Shown piece by piece: positions 34,726 through 43,878 of a DNA stretch of 64,000 nt. The translations under genes and the position numbers were made by a program. The stretch's first letter is position 1; every line of letters starts with the position of its first letter. Origin of the DNA: Methylomicrobium agile (GTDB lineage Bacteria; Pseudomonadota; Gammaproteobacteria; Methylococcales; Methylomonadaceae); assembly GCF_000733855.1 (NCBI RefSeq), contig NZ_JPOJ01000001.1, positions 2,807,001-2,871,000 on the forward strand. The letters are read 5' to 3'. Below the pieces are notes generated by a model. The model made no database searches and had not been told where the DNA came from. It worked only from the letters and a program-made list of their open reading frames with translations.

Positions 34726-35575
34726 TGTTATAACTAAGGGTGAATGCCCGGCTTATCGTATAAGCCGGGCGTAGATTGATGAATTTTTAGCCAAAGGCGG
34801 GCCCAGGGCCTTAAAAAGGCCGCGATAAAACCGCCACGGATAAAATCAATAGGTTATAGGCGAGGTCAAACTTTCGGTTTGATTATCTTGAATATTCGAG
34901 TAAAACATTCTCCTCCTAATTGAAAATTAGGTTCGAAGAGTTCCTTTCGGGGTAAACGCGGCCGTTCAATCCGCAGCCCCTCAGGGTCTCGGGAAAATAG
35001 CCAATCAGGCTGGAAATCTTGGATTACCGCCTTTAGGATCTGGCCGATATTAACTTCCTAGTAGGGGTGGTAGACCTGCCAGGTCTTGGGCCGGCAAGTG
35101 ATTTGAAGCCAAATCCCTAGGGGCAGTCTTGCCGTTTTTCAGGCGAATCTGCCTTGCGGAAATTTTGAATTTAGCCGCGGCGACTTCCAATCCGGCGATT
35201 CAGCGATCCTTATAAATAGGAAGAGTTTTTAGATCTTTATAAGATGGGTATATGGTTTAATTTTCTGTAATCTATATGGTTTTCCATACAGCACAAGGCA
35301 CCGGCTGCCGGCTTCAAAAGGCTGGGTTGCAAATATTCTCCTGCATTACAACCTGATGCAGAAGATCATAATCTACAATTCTTAACACACGCTTATCTAC
35401 TATAGATATTTTTCATAAAATAGTAGATTATCTCCCGATAAATAACATCGGCCTGCATATCTACTTTTTTATTACGTTCGGGGATGATCCAATACCACAT
35501 TCCCTTGTTATTCCAGAAAACTCATAGTAATAACGGGCGTTACGCAGTCCGGCCTAAACTTGTATGCTAAGAAGA
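34726..35575. other. 850-bp AT-rich gene-free region with repeat family B copy 2
   Basis: Contents, left to right: a hairpin GCCCGGCTTA/TAAGCCGGGC (34746-34770); a possible 20-codon leader on the minus strand (34846-34908) with a strong AGGAGGAGA site next to a 7-bp hairpin (34915-34931); repeat copy 35041-35120; then AT-rich sequence without recognisable genes up to a transposase relic. Confidence 0.5.
35041..35120. repeat. Repeat family B, copy 2
   Basis: An 80-bp diverged copy of 17497-17593, sharing the TGGCCGATATTAACTTCCT start, the GGTAGACCTGCCAGGT core and the GCCAAATCC.TAG end. It lacks the internal hairpin of copy 1. Confidence 0.7.
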
Positions 35576-36030
35576 TGAAAAAACAGAATTAAAGCTATAC
35601 ACGGCTTATCTGATCAGTACGTTTGGAGCGGCAACGGCCACCGGGATGTCGGCCATGCTGGATGGCGAAGTGAGCCATGATCGAGTGGCGCGCTTTTTAG
35701 CGGAGCGGGAAAACGGGGTATTGATTTTCGGCGCCACAATCCAAGGGAAAGCCTGGACGGACGGAAACGAAGTGATGTGTTGGCATTATGATCCTTGCCA
35801 AGGGTATCCGGTACGGGGAATCAACCTACTCAATGCGTTGTATCACAGCGGCGGCGTATCGATTCCGGCCGCCTTCGAACGGGTTCGCAAGCCCTATCGG
35901 TTTTGGGACATTCAGACGCGGCGGGAGAAACGGACCAGCGAAATATTCCGGCAAGGCCGGCGTGCGGTTGGCGCAAGAGGGATTCGTCGAGCATGGATTG
36001 CATTCCTCGGGCTTGAAAATTTCCCAGGCA
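35576..36030 (+). pseudogene. DDE transposase relic (IS701/IS4-like), internally deleted
   Basis: The reading frame has no start codon and begins DEKTELKLYTAYLISTFGAATATGMSAMLDGE, the N-terminus of a known transposase type. It then jumps from FLAEREN directly to GVLIFGATIQGKAWTDGNEVMCWHYDPCQGY, so a block of the catalytic domain is missing, and it loses similarity after TRREKRTSE. The first catalytic Asp in the VLIFDDT-type motif is replaced by Gly-Ala. It is a dead fragment. Confidence 0.75.
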
Positions 36031-36258
36031 TAGAATGCCATTGTGACGGCTTGATGAATTCGGGGCGTTTACGAGCCGGCCGTTCCGGCAACCGTCGCCT
36101 CTCCGTCTTCCGCGGCGGCCCGTTTCCGCCTTCGGGCGCACGGAAGCGTCGGACCGATTACGGGAAGACGGAAAAGCGGAGCCGCAAACTAACGGTTTTC
36201 TTCGCGAATGCTTGCCTGTAAAATCCCGTTTTTTTGTCTTCAAGGGAGCAGCAGCCCG

Positions 36259-36975
36259 ATGGGTAGAGCTTATCAAAACCGTAAAGTGTCCATGGCCAAA
36301 ACCGCCGGGGCCAAGACGAAGCTGTACAGCAAGTACGGCCGCGAAATTTATGTGCGCGCCAAGTCCGGGGGCGGCGACCCTGCCGGAAACCTAGCATTGC
36401 GGGGATTGATCGAACGGGCCAAGAAAGACCAGGTGCCTGCCCACGTGATCGAAAAAGCGATCGACAAGGCGAGAGGCGGCGCCGGAGAGGATTTCGCCCC
36501 CGCGCGCTACGAAGGCTTTGGCCCCGGCGGCTGCATGGTGATCGTCGACTGCCTGACCGACAACCCCAACCGAACCTTCGGCGACGTGCGCCAGTGCTTC
36601 ACCAAAACGAAATGCAAGATCGGCACGCCCGGCACGGTCAGCCACATGTTCGACCATGTCGCGATTCTGGCGCTCAAGCACGACGACGAGGATGCGGTGC
36701 TCGACGCCTTGCTGTCCGCCGATGTGGATGTGGCCGACATCGAAAACGAGGACGGCAAACTGACCGTCTTCACCCCGCAGGGCGATTACTTCAAGGCCAA
36801 GCAAGCCTTGATCGATTTACTGGGCGAGATCGATTTCGAGGTCGACGAAATTCAGTTCGTGCCGAAAGGCGGCACGCCGATCGGCGGCGAGGATGTCGCG
36901 ACGTTCGAAAAGTTTCTGGATTTGCTGAACGATCTGGATGACGTGCAGAACGTTTATCACGATGCCGAGTATTGA
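36259..36975 (+). CDS. yeeN: YebC/PmpR-family DNA-binding protein, YeeN type
   Basis: A 238-residue protein, the same length as E. coli YeeN, starting [32 protein letters not shown]. The ATG at 36259 has GGGAGCAG upstream; the open frame further back is not needed. It has the YebC core [12 protein letters not shown], then [28 protein letters not shown] and GTVSHMFDH, and the ferredoxin-like C-terminal domains ending in [16 protein letters not shown]. The family includes transcription regulators and, from later work, ribosome-associated factors relieving stalls at proline stretches. Which role applies to the YeeN subgroup is not settled. Confidence 0.92.
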   Translation: MGRAYQNRKVSMAKTAGAKTKLYSKYGREIYVRAKSGGGDPAGNLALRGLIERAKKDQVPAHVIEKAIDKARGGAGEDFAPARYEGFGPGGCMVIVDCLTDNPNRTFGDVRQCFTKTKCKIGTPGTVSHMFDHVAILALKHDDEDAVLDALLSADVDVADIENEDGKLTVFTPQGDYFKAKQALIDLLGEIDFEVDEIQFVPKGGTPIGGEDVATFEKFLDLLNDLDDVQNVYHDAEY

Positions 36976-37683
36976 TGCTCGGCCTGTCGCGCTTGCCCCT
37001 CGTAAGGCAGGGCGGTTGTAAGAAACAGCGAGGTTCCGGCCAGGGTGGCCGGAATCCTGAGCACGCCGATGTGTTCGAACTCTAGGCGTGGGATTGCCTT
37101 TATCCGAACCCGATTTCATCGGTTTAATCAGGCCGGCCGCCGGCCCGTGCCGACCGCGAAGCGCTTCCTTTCCGCCGGACTTTTTCCCAGCGCCTTGGCC
37201 AGCCAGGGCGGCGCGGCGTCGAACACGTTCCGGAACTCCTTCAGCCGGGTAGGTCGGACGCGCTTTTTGTGCCCGACATTGCCGGGGGGCAAATTGGGTG
37301 GCGGCTTCAGGTTGTCGCAATAGTGAAGTAAGGTTGCCACCTAACGTCGGGCAACGATGAAGCTTTTGCCCGACCTACCCGGCTCTCCAGCGTGACGAAC
37401 AGGTCGTCCAGGAGGCTTTGTAAGCTGCCCTTGAAGGCACACAGTAAAAAAAAGCCACGAGCGCCGCGAGAATGCTGGTATGAATACCGCTAAGTCGGCC
37501 TCATTGGTTTATCCTGTAATTTCAGTCTGTTAACTGATTAATTATGCCGCAATGCGCTTAACTTAACGGCATTGACCTGTGGACTACGGGTTGCTGTATA
37601 AAACGGCTTAACCATGTGTCTGGAAAAGTGTTGACACATCATTCAGACTTCGTGGTGAAATATCCAGGCCAAGGCAAACCATC
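36976..37683. other. 700-bp gene-free region with a palindromic element
   Basis: It holds the 138-bp inverted-repeat element at 37245-37382 and the promoter region of the diguanylate cyclase gene. Short open frames across it come from the repeat. Confidence 0.45.
37245..37382. repeat. MITE-like element with 13-bp inverted ends (family C)
   Basis: CCGGGTAGGTCGG at 37245-37257 and its exact complement at 37370-37382. The interior also has partial inverse symmetry (GTGCCCGACATT and AACGTCGGGCAA). Confidence 0.65.
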
Positions 37684-38799
37684 ATGATGGATCCCGTACA
37701 ACTTTTCACGCAATTACATCGCCACCTTTATAGGCGTACGACGACGGTTTTTGTCATCCATTGCCTATATACCGTTTTGCTCGCCGCTTACCTTTGGTTG
37801 GAAACGCCGCGTTCCATTTTTCTTACATGGTTCATCATCGCCATGTTCGGCGGCATCTGGCATTGGTTTGCGGGCCGCCTGACCCTGCGCTATATCGGCA
37901 AAGATACCTTGAAAGGAGGGTCTCTTACCTCCGATATAATCGCAGCGGGGGCCGCGGGATTAGGCTTTGGATTCACGCCGTTGTTGTTCCCTTATTTATC
38001 GCTTACAACGAAATTAGCCGTCATCCTCATGCTTGGAGTGATCGCGGCAGAGGCTCTGCCGCGGCTTAGCGCACTGCTGCCAGTTTACGCCGCCTTTTTA
38101 TTGGGATTGCTGGTGCCGCTCGTGTCGGTGCTGGCTTTGGCGGATCAAGAGCTTGGCCGGAACGCAATCCCGCCCATCTTGTTGATGGGGATCAGCCTGT
38201 TCTACTCCGCCCACCTGTTGCATAAGGATTTGTTGGAAAGCTTGCTGTCGCGTTTCGGCCTCGAAAACGCCGCCGAAGAAGACGAGCTTACTCATCTGGC
38301 CAACCGCCGTCGTTTCGACATCGGACTGGAGCAAGAATGGTTCCACGCCCGTCGCTCCGAGCAACCGATATCGCTGATCATGGTGGATGTCGATTTCTTT
38401 AAAAAATTTAACGATCGCTACGGCCATCAGGAGGGCGACCGCTGCCTGGCTCAAGTGGCGCGGGCTCTTTCCCGGTCGGTGAGACGAGCCACCGATCTCG
38501 TCGCCCGCTATGGCGGAGAAGAATTCGTGATAGTGCTCAGCCATACGACGCGGGATGATGCCTATGCACTGTGCGAGCTAATGCGTGGCGCCGTTGAAAA
38601 GCTGGGTATTCCGCATCTGGATTCGACTTTAGGCCGCGTCACTATCAGCATGGGCGGCGTCACGCTGTATGCGAGGGAGAATCTGAAAGCGGTCGAACTG
38701 GTAAGAACCGCCGACAAAGCTTTGTACCGCGCCAAAGCGACCGGGCGCAACAAGGTGGTCTGGTATGACCCAGTCCTCGATGAAAACGAGAAAGCGTAG
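37684..38799 (+). CDS. Membrane diguanylate cyclase (GGDEF domain with inhibitory site)
   Basis: A 371-residue enzyme making cyclic di-GMP from two GTP. The N-terminal 190 residues contain about six hydrophobic helices forming a membrane sensor of unrecognised type. The GGDEF domain begins near residue 200 (DELTHLANRRRFD), with the Mg-binding DVDFFKKFND segment, the signature GGEEF at 277-281 and the inhibitory RxxD site as RATD at 268-271, exactly five residues upstream. It is therefore predicted active and feedback-inhibited. Cyclic di-GMP commonly controls pili and attachment; the Tad pilus locus lies just downstream on the other strand. Confidence 0.95.
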   Translation: MMDPVQLFTQLHRHLYRRTTTVFVIHCLYTVLLAAYLWLETPRSIFLTWFIIAMFGGIWHWFAGRLTLRYIGKDTLKGGSLTSDIIAAGAAGLGFGFTPLLFPYLSLTTKLAVILMLGVIAAEALPRLSALLPVYAAFLLGLLVPLVSVLALADQELGRNAIPPILLMGISLFYSAHLLHKDLLESLLSRFGLENAAEEDELTHLANRRRFDIGLEQEWFHARRSEQPISLIMVDVDFFKKFNDRYGHQEGDRCLAQVARALSRSVRRATDLVARYGGEEFVIVLSHTTRDDAYALCELMRGAVEKLGIPHLDSTLGRVTISMGGVTLYARENLKAVELVRTADKALYRAKATGRNKVVWYDPVLDENEKA

Positions 38800-38885
38800 T
38801 CCTCCATACGCATCATCTCAAGCATGCCCCAGTCAGTCGTCAACATGATTGACCAGGCAGTCGCGCTTCCTTTCCTTTTCCTTTT

Positions 38886-38914
38886 TCCCACGCTCCAGCG
38901 TGGGAACGCATGCG
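38886..38914. repeat. Short palindromic repeat / hairpin between dgc and tadG
   Basis: CCCACGCT...AGCGTGGG with flanking GAACGCATG, a GC-rich hairpin in the convergent gap. It could serve as a bidirectional terminator. Confidence 0.45.
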
Positions 38915-38985
38915 CAACGAGAAAATCCCGAAACCACGGCTTCGAAATGTCGGGTTACGCTACCGCTAACCCGACCCACGCACTT

Positions 38986-40743
38986 TCAAACCAACAACTC
39001 GGGGCGCTGGCCGTCGATATCCAGTTCAAATAATTGGACATCCAGCTTACCAACCTCGATTCCCAACAGGTGTAACAGGGGATCGAGAACCGTGGCGCTC
39101 AGCTGGGTTAGCAAAGGAGAAAGCAACTGGCCCAGCAAGTCGCCGACCAAACTGCCCAATAACGCATTCAGCAAAGGTCCCAGAAGAAGGCGATCAAGCG
39201 AGGTTAATGAGAGCGGAATAACTCTGAGTTCCAGGCTGTCGGCAAGGCCGCCGAGACCATTACCGAGACTTCCGCCGACGCTGCTTGATGCAGTCTGAAG
39301 CTGCGGCAACGGATTATCCGCATTAACCCGATACTCCAGATCGGTCTCGCCCGGAGGCTCAAGAGGTAAATCCAAACCCACTTCCACATCGGCGACGGGA
39401 ATACCTAACAACTTGACTCTAATTGCCGCCGCGGAAGCGCTGGGGTTTGTGGCCTTTGCCAGGGCAATCGAGGCAATTCCGGGTCGCGCGCCGATAGTAA
39501 CGGTGGAGCTGGAGTCTTCCTGATTACGGCATTGGATACTTTTTAGCCAGGCCCGGCCCTGAGCCACCTCGACCTTTAAAGCGAGATCCACTGCAACGTC
39601 CAGCGCTATCGAAGGCCCTCCCTGAACGGCAGCATTCAGTCTCACCTGCGCGGTCTTCATCTGGGTGCGCCATTCGCCATCCTCGTCCATCCCCGGCGGA
39701 CCAATGGCAATCTGCGGCGGTTCAATCACTTTCAATACCGTATTTACATGCAGTCCCAGCAATGTCAGTCCTGGAGACAATGTCAACGCATTTTGACCAT
39801 TGGCGACCAGAGCCGATGTGGTGATCAGATCGAGCAAATTGACGCTGGCGGAGGCGGCTTTTTCCGGGCCGTCTGTCGTTACCGCCAGAATATCGCCGAG
39901 TTTGGCCGACAAATTGGAAATATTCGCATTGATCAACGTCTGCATTGCGGCGATCGCTTCGGCGTTTGCCGCAGTGTTGGCATTCAGCGCGTCCGCATAG
40001 ATTTGCAATAGCTCGCTCAAACTCAGATCGGCCTTCAGAAGCTCATCCACGGTGCCTATGCCGGTCGCGGCGTCCACCAGATCGGCAAGCTTCACCTTGG
40101 CCGCGGCAATACCTTGATAGGAAACCAGATTGAGAGCCACGGTCGAACCGAGAACCCCGCCAAGCAACGAATTCAAAATAGCTGATTTCTGGGTATCCAG
40201 CGACACCAGCCCACTGCCCGCGGAGAAACCGGCCGCTACCTGCCGTCTCGCCACGGCTCCGGCCCGTAGCGTTGCCTGCCCGCCAAGCAATCCGCCGGCA
40301 AACAGGCTTGCCGGCACCGTGTTGCCGGCGGTGACCTGCACGGACGTGGCGGTTGCGGAAGGGCTCGCGGCAAAAACCCTGACGCCGTCCGCCCCCGGTG
40401 CGGCATTCCCCAAAGCCACGGCCAAAGTCCGTACGCCGCCCACGGGATGACCATTGCGCGCGGCGCTGGCTTGCGCCGCCGCTTGCGCCGTGGACAGCTC
40501 GCCGTCGCCGCAACTGCCAGCTTGGGACGAGGCATCCAGCGCCGCCATGTCCGCCACGGATTGCAAGTGCCGCTGTTCCAGCATCAGGCGGCCGGTGTCC
40601 ACGGCCACTGCCGTAAAAAGCACCGATAGAAGCAGCACCATCGCTCCGAAAATGCCTAACGCGCCGCGTTGACTGGCGGGCGATCTCATGGGCGGGCGGC
40701 GCCGCCGCTCTCCATGCTTCAAAGCATCGATTTCAACTGTCAT
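38986..40743 (-). CDS. tadG: TadG-like pilus assembly protein (TadE/TadG family with long C-terminal domain)
   Basis: A 585-residue protein from the ATG at 40743, which has a very strong GAGGAGG site; the frame extends six codons upstream. After about 25 basic residues comes the single helix GIFGAMVLLLSVLFTAVAVDTGRL typical of TadG, then MLEQRHLQSVADMAALDASSQAG, the conserved pseudopilin-like segment. The remainder is a long beta/Ala-rich extracytoplasmic region with a DLLGQLLSPLL repeat-like C-terminus. TadG is a minor pseudopilin-like component of the Tad machine. It is the last gene of the operon, 30 bases after DUF3613. Confidence 0.85.
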   Translation of the reverse strand: MTVEIDALKHGERRRRPPMRSPASQRGALGIFGAMVLLLSVLFTAVAVDTGRLMLEQRHLQSVADMAALDASSQAGSCGDGELSTAQAAAQASAARNGHPVGGVRTLAVALGNAAPGADGVRVFAASPSATATSVQVTAGNTVPASLFAGGLLGGQATLRAGAVARRQVAAGFSAGSGLVSLDTQKSAILNSLLGGVLGSTVALNLVSYQGIAAAKVKLADLVDAATGIGTVDELLKADLSLSELLQIYADALNANTAANAEAIAAMQTLINANISNLSAKLGDILAVTTDGPEKAASASVNLLDLITTSALVANGQNALTLSPGLTLLGLHVNTVLKVIEPPQIAIGPPGMDEDGEWRTQMKTAQVRLNAAVQGGPSIALDVAVDLALKVEVAQGRAWLKSIQCRNQEDSSSTVTIGARPGIASIALAKATNPSASAAAIRVKLLGIPVADVEVGLDLPLEPPGETDLEYRVNADNPLPQLQTASSSVGGSLGNGLGGLADSLELRVIPLSLTSLDRLLLGPLLNALLGSLVGDLLGQLLSPLLTQLSATVLDPLLHLLGIEVGKLDVQLFELDIDGQRPELLV

Positions 40744-40772
40744 GCCGACCTCCTCGATCATGCTGCCCGCCG

Positions 40773-41051
40773 TTACCGTGATGAGCCGTCGCCGCTGCCG
40801 CCGTCTTTATCGCTCTTGTAGAATTCCGGAATCGGATGTTTGAAGCTTTCGACGTAACGCTGATATATCGCATCGGCAACCGGCCCTGAAACAGTCTGGC
40901 GTGTTGTCGAGGCGGCGGCGCCGCTGCTTTGCAATTCCAGCCAGCGCCGCGTTTCCTCGCCGACGGAACGCTTCGGCGGGTCCGCCGCCGCAATATGGGC
41001 GCCGAACAGCAGGATCGGAGATAAAATCGTGGCAATCGATTTATGAAACAT
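40773..41051 (-). CDS. DUF3613-type small exported protein of Tad locus
   Basis: A 92-residue protein with a clear signal peptide (LSPILLFGAHIAAADPP) and a conserved short domain: SVGEETRRWLELQSSG and GPVADAIYQRYVESFKHPIPEFY. Proteins of this DUF3613 kind are found mainly inside Tad pilus clusters; the role is unknown. GGAGCAAG precedes the ATG. It lies between tadD, separated by a 204-bp repeat element, and tadG. Confidence 0.8.
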   Translation of the reverse strand: MFHKSIATILSPILLFGAHIAAADPPKRSVGEETRRWLELQSSGAAASTTRQTVSGPVADAIYQRYVESFKHPIPEFYKSDKDGGSGDGSSR

Positions 41052-41098
41052 AACTTGCTCCTCATGGTGGGTTATTGGGTTAATTCGAGCGAGTCGGC

Positions 41099-41302
41099 TA
41101 GAGCATTTTCATGTCGTGTGTAGGAAGGCCCTCGCCTTCTGAAGGGTGCCCTGCCGTTAAGTCCAGCCCCGTAGGGTACGCTGTGCGTACCCTCAATGTC
41201 GAAAGGTACGCACAGCGTACCCTACGGGTGCAATCGTCCGGCAATCCCTGAATGACGCGTTTTCCTTGCGAAGGCCATATGCCCAAAGCAAAAATGCTCT
41301 AG
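41099..41302. repeat. 204-bp inverted-repeat element inside the tad operon, carrying repeat family A copy 2
   Basis: Bounded by CTAGAGCATTTT (41099-41110) and its complement AAAATGCTCTAG (41291-41302). Inside lies a perfect 21-bp inverted repeat (41171-41191 and 41205-41225), identical to the arms at 62981 and 63031. The TAG stop codon of tadD is part of the right terminal repeat. Confidence 0.8.
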
Positions 41303-42042
41303 GGCGGCGCAGCCGTTGACTGCTTGTCTGAATTTTCCGCCGATGCCTTAATCTTCTCGGCCTGCTTGCGAAGCTGCGTCACGGTTTCCGGATCGATGTT
41401 CATGTAAGAGGCAAAAGCTTGCATTTCCTGCTCTTTTCCCATGATCGCCAGGAGCAGCACCATGTTGGCCGCGGCAAGGGGATCATTGCCTTTCAGCTCC
41501 AGTGCCGTCAAAAACTCGTCGCGCGCCGGATCGAGCTGCCCGTCAAGCATTAGCGCATAACCCAGATCATTGCGCACGCGCGCGTCGGTCGGCAATTCGG
41601 CTTCGGCCTTTTGCAGGTAATATACCGCCTCGGACGCTTTATTTTCCTTGCCGGCGATCAGCCCGAGTCCGTGATGGCCTTTACCGGCCATGCAGCCGTC
41701 GAGCAGACTGCGGTACAACTCGGCGGCCTTTTCCTCCCGATTCGTCTGGCGCAATATTTCCGCGCGCAGATAAATGGATTGCGGCGAAGTCGAGCGGGTC
41801 TCCTCCAGATGGGCCAACGCCGCGTACAGCTTGCCGCTGTCCATGAGCTTCCGGATCAAGTCCAGCTTGACGTTCTGATCGGGGTCGGCACCCGTTTCGC
41901 ATGCCGGATCTTTTTGGCGGCGCGTATCGGTTTCGTCCGATGCGCTATAATCCATTCGCGCCGCCAATTGGCTGCAACCCATCAAAAGGACTCCGGTCAA
42001 AACCGGCAAAATGCCATTCATCGCGAACTTAACCATAGGCAT
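41299..42042 (-). CDS. tadD: TadD-like TPR lipoprotein of the Tad pilus system
   Basis: A 247-residue lipoprotein. From the ATG at 42042 the signal peptide ends in the lipobox VLLMGC; the next in-frame ATG at 42036 is an alternative. Several tetratricopeptide repeats follow (KLYAALAHLEETRSTSPQSIYLRAEIL, KAAELYRSLLDGCM, EAVYYLQKAEAELPTDARVRNDLGYALML, PARDEFLTALELKGNDPLAAANMVLLL). TadD acts as a pilotin or scaffold for the outer-membrane secretin. The start overlaps the tadC stop by 14 bases. The stop codon falls inside the terminal repeat of the 204-bp element. Confidence 0.88.
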   Translation of the reverse strand: MPMVKFAMNGILPVLTGVLLMGCSQLAARMDYSASDETDTRRQKDPACETGADPDQNVKLDLIRKLMDSGKLYAALAHLEETRSTSPQSIYLRAEILRQTNREEKAAELYRSLLDGCMAGKGHHGLGLIAGKENKASEAVYYLQKAEAELPTDARVRNDLGYALMLDGQLDPARDEFLTALELKGNDPLAAANMVLLLAIMGKEQEMQAFASYMNIDPETVTQLRKQAEKIKASAENSDKQSTAAPP

Positions 42043-42961
42043 TCGCCAATCCTCGCCCAAGTGCAAGAAACCCGGGTCCCGCAAGAAAAATCAATAGGGC
42101 GGGAAACAGAAAAATCATCATCACTATCGACATTTTGCCGGATAGTTGATTGACATATTCGCGCAAAGCGGATTGCTGGCGTTCTTCCATCAACTTCGCG
42201 AATTTCATCAAGGAATCGCGGATATTGCCTCCGTATCGGGTTACCTGTTTAAGAATGGCCACGGTATCGGTCAACTCGGCCACGTCCAGGGGCTCGGCCA
42301 TTTCATGCAATGCATCGACGCGGTCGTGCCCGGCATTGATTCGCTGCAACACTCCGGCGATTTCCTCGGAAAGATTCGGCATCAGCACACGCCCCTCCTC
42401 ATGCAGCACGCGCAAGGCATGCTCGGTGGAAAGCCCCGCATCGAACAGCATGCGCAGTAAATAAATCGCAGTGGGCATTTCCCGGGACAAGGCGCTACGG
42501 CGCGCTTTCGCCCGGTAACGCAAAACATAGCGGGGCAAGAAAAAGCCCAGAATGAATGCGATGAAGATCAATGACAGCTTTTGCGCGCCGGCCAGGTCGC
42601 CGGCGGTAACGACATAGGTTCCCGCTCCCGCCATGGCGGTCAGCGGGGTCAACCACGAAATCGCCATAAAAACTGTCCGTTTCGGGATGGCATACCATCC
42701 TGCCTGTTTCAACAGCCGTGTCGTCTCTTTCTGGTCCGAGCCCGGCAGTACTTTTCCCACATCGCCGCTGCTCATGCGCTCGATGGCCGAAAGCATCCAC
42801 CTTTCATCGACGCCATCGGAAGCCACGCCTGTTTGAAGCAGATCGCCAAACCGCCGCTGCGATGCATAGGCCGTATCGTCCGAACGAAACGAAGACCACA
42901 GCAGCAGGCCGCCCGCCAAGGCAAGAAGCAACGCCATCGCCAAATACAACCACACCGTCAT
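42029..42961 (-). CDS. tadC: TadC inner-membrane platform protein (type II secretion F domain)
   Basis: A 310-residue membrane protein. The ATG at 42961 with TAGGAGA upstream is the evident start, although the frame is open further back. It has an N-terminal helix, two central helices (MAISWLTPLTAMAGAGTYVV and LSLIFIAFILGFFLP), the T2SF domain (REMPTAIYLLRMLFDAGLSTEHALRVL, MKFAKLMEERQQSALREYVNQLSGKM) and a C-terminal helix (IVMMIFLFPALLIFLAGPGFLAL). It pairs with TadB to form the platform on which TadA works. Confidence 0.92.
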   Translation of the reverse strand: MTVWLYLAMALLLALAGGLLLWSSFRSDDTAYASQRRFGDLLQTGVASDGVDERWMLSAIERMSSGDVGKVLPGSDQKETTRLLKQAGWYAIPKRTVFMAISWLTPLTAMAGAGTYVVTAGDLAGAQKLSLIFIAFILGFFLPRYVLRYRAKARRSALSREMPTAIYLLRMLFDAGLSTEHALRVLHEEGRVLMPNLSEEIAGVLQRINAGHDRVDALHEMAEPLDVAELTDTVAILKQVTRYGGNIRDSLMKFAKLMEERQQSALREYVNQLSGKMSIVMMIFLFPALLIFLAGPGFLALGRGLANAYG

Positions 42962-42972
42962 CGCGATATCTC

Positions 42973-43878
42973 CTAAATGCTTTTGATCATGCGCCAGAGC
43001 GTGAAAGCCCCGACGATTTGCAAGGCCACGGCGACTATCAGCATGACCTGTCCCGAGGGATCGTACCACATGGTCTCCAGATAGCCGGGATTCATGGCCA
43101 TGATATAAACCGCCATGCACGGGGGCAGCAATCCCAATACCCAGGCCGTGACCCGGGTTTCGCCGGTCATTGCGCGCAATTCCCTGCGCGCCGCCTCGCG
43201 TTCATAAATCATTTTCACCACATTCTGCAACAAATCCCGGACGCTGCTGCCGTAGATGCGGTTTATCCGAATCGCCAGCGCCAGCAGGTATAACTCGTTG
43301 ATCCGATAAAGATCGGCGGTCTCCTGAATCGTGACTCCGAGATCGGCGCCCAATTCGTTGGCGCGCAGCACCCGCTCGATGACTTCCTTGAGCGGAGCCG
43401 GAGTTTCCTCGGCGGCCAGCGCCAAGGCGCCCTCCATGCTGCGGCCGGTGCCGAGGCCACGCAATACCTGGTCGAGAAACAAAGGGAGTTGGGCGATCAT
43501 CAAGACTATGCGGCCTTTGGTCTTATGCAAAAGCCACAGATAGACGACAAGAACGCCGATAACCGGTATCATCAGCGCGAATGCGAGGTCCCCTTTCCAT
43601 AACCCTCCGAAAACGGCGAGCAGGATCAGGCACAGAAAACCCATGGACAATTGCCGGCCGCTCGCGTTGATGCCCGCCCGCGAGAACAGGCGCTCGATCA
43701 GGGTCAATTTATGCGGCTTCCGGTGCAATGGCGTTTGAATCTTGAAGCCGGACGATTCAACCAGGCGCCGCTCCACTTTTTCGATGAACGCTTCCCGCTG
43801 GCTTTGCAGGTAAACAAACAACGCCACCGCCAACAGCGCGACAGCCATCGCATAGATTAAAATGACCCGGCTAACCAA
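42973..43878 (-). CDS. tadB: TadB inner-membrane platform protein (type II secretion F domain)
   Basis: A 301-residue protein homologous in plan to TadC: two early helices, a T2SF domain (MIAQLPLFLDQVLRGLGTGRSMEGALALAAEETPAP, RINRIYGSSVRDLLQNVVKMIYEREAARRELRAMTGETR) and C-terminal helices. The TTG at 43878 is chosen as start because it sits behind a strong GGGAGGGGG site and overlaps the tadA stop by a few bases; an ATG at 43848 is the alternative. Its position between tadA and tadC is the standard Tad order. Confidence 0.9.
   Translation of the reverse strand: MVSRVILIYAMAVALLAVALFVYLQSQREAFIEKVERRLVESSGFKIQTPLHRKPHKLTLIERLFSRAGINASGRQLSMGFLCLILLAVFGGLWKGDLAFALMIPVIGVLVVYLWLLHKTKGRIVLMIAQLPLFLDQVLRGLGTGRSMEGALALAAEETPAPLKEVIERVLRANELGADLGVTIQETADLYRINELYLLALAIRINRIYGSSVRDLLQNVVKMIYEREAARRELRAMTGETRVTAWVLGLLPPCMAVYIMAMNPGYLETMWYDPSGQVMLIVAVALQIVGAFTLWRMIKSI

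Noticed and set aside
34850-34960. Cyclic di-GMP riboswitch upstream of the LamG gene
   Set aside because: Some stretches recall the GEMM motif, but the conserved core and tetraloop receptor could not be matched in order.
37045-37340. Small ORFs on both strands after the YeeN gene
   Set aside because: They are produced by the inverted-repeat element 37245-37382 and its surroundings, with no conserved protein features.
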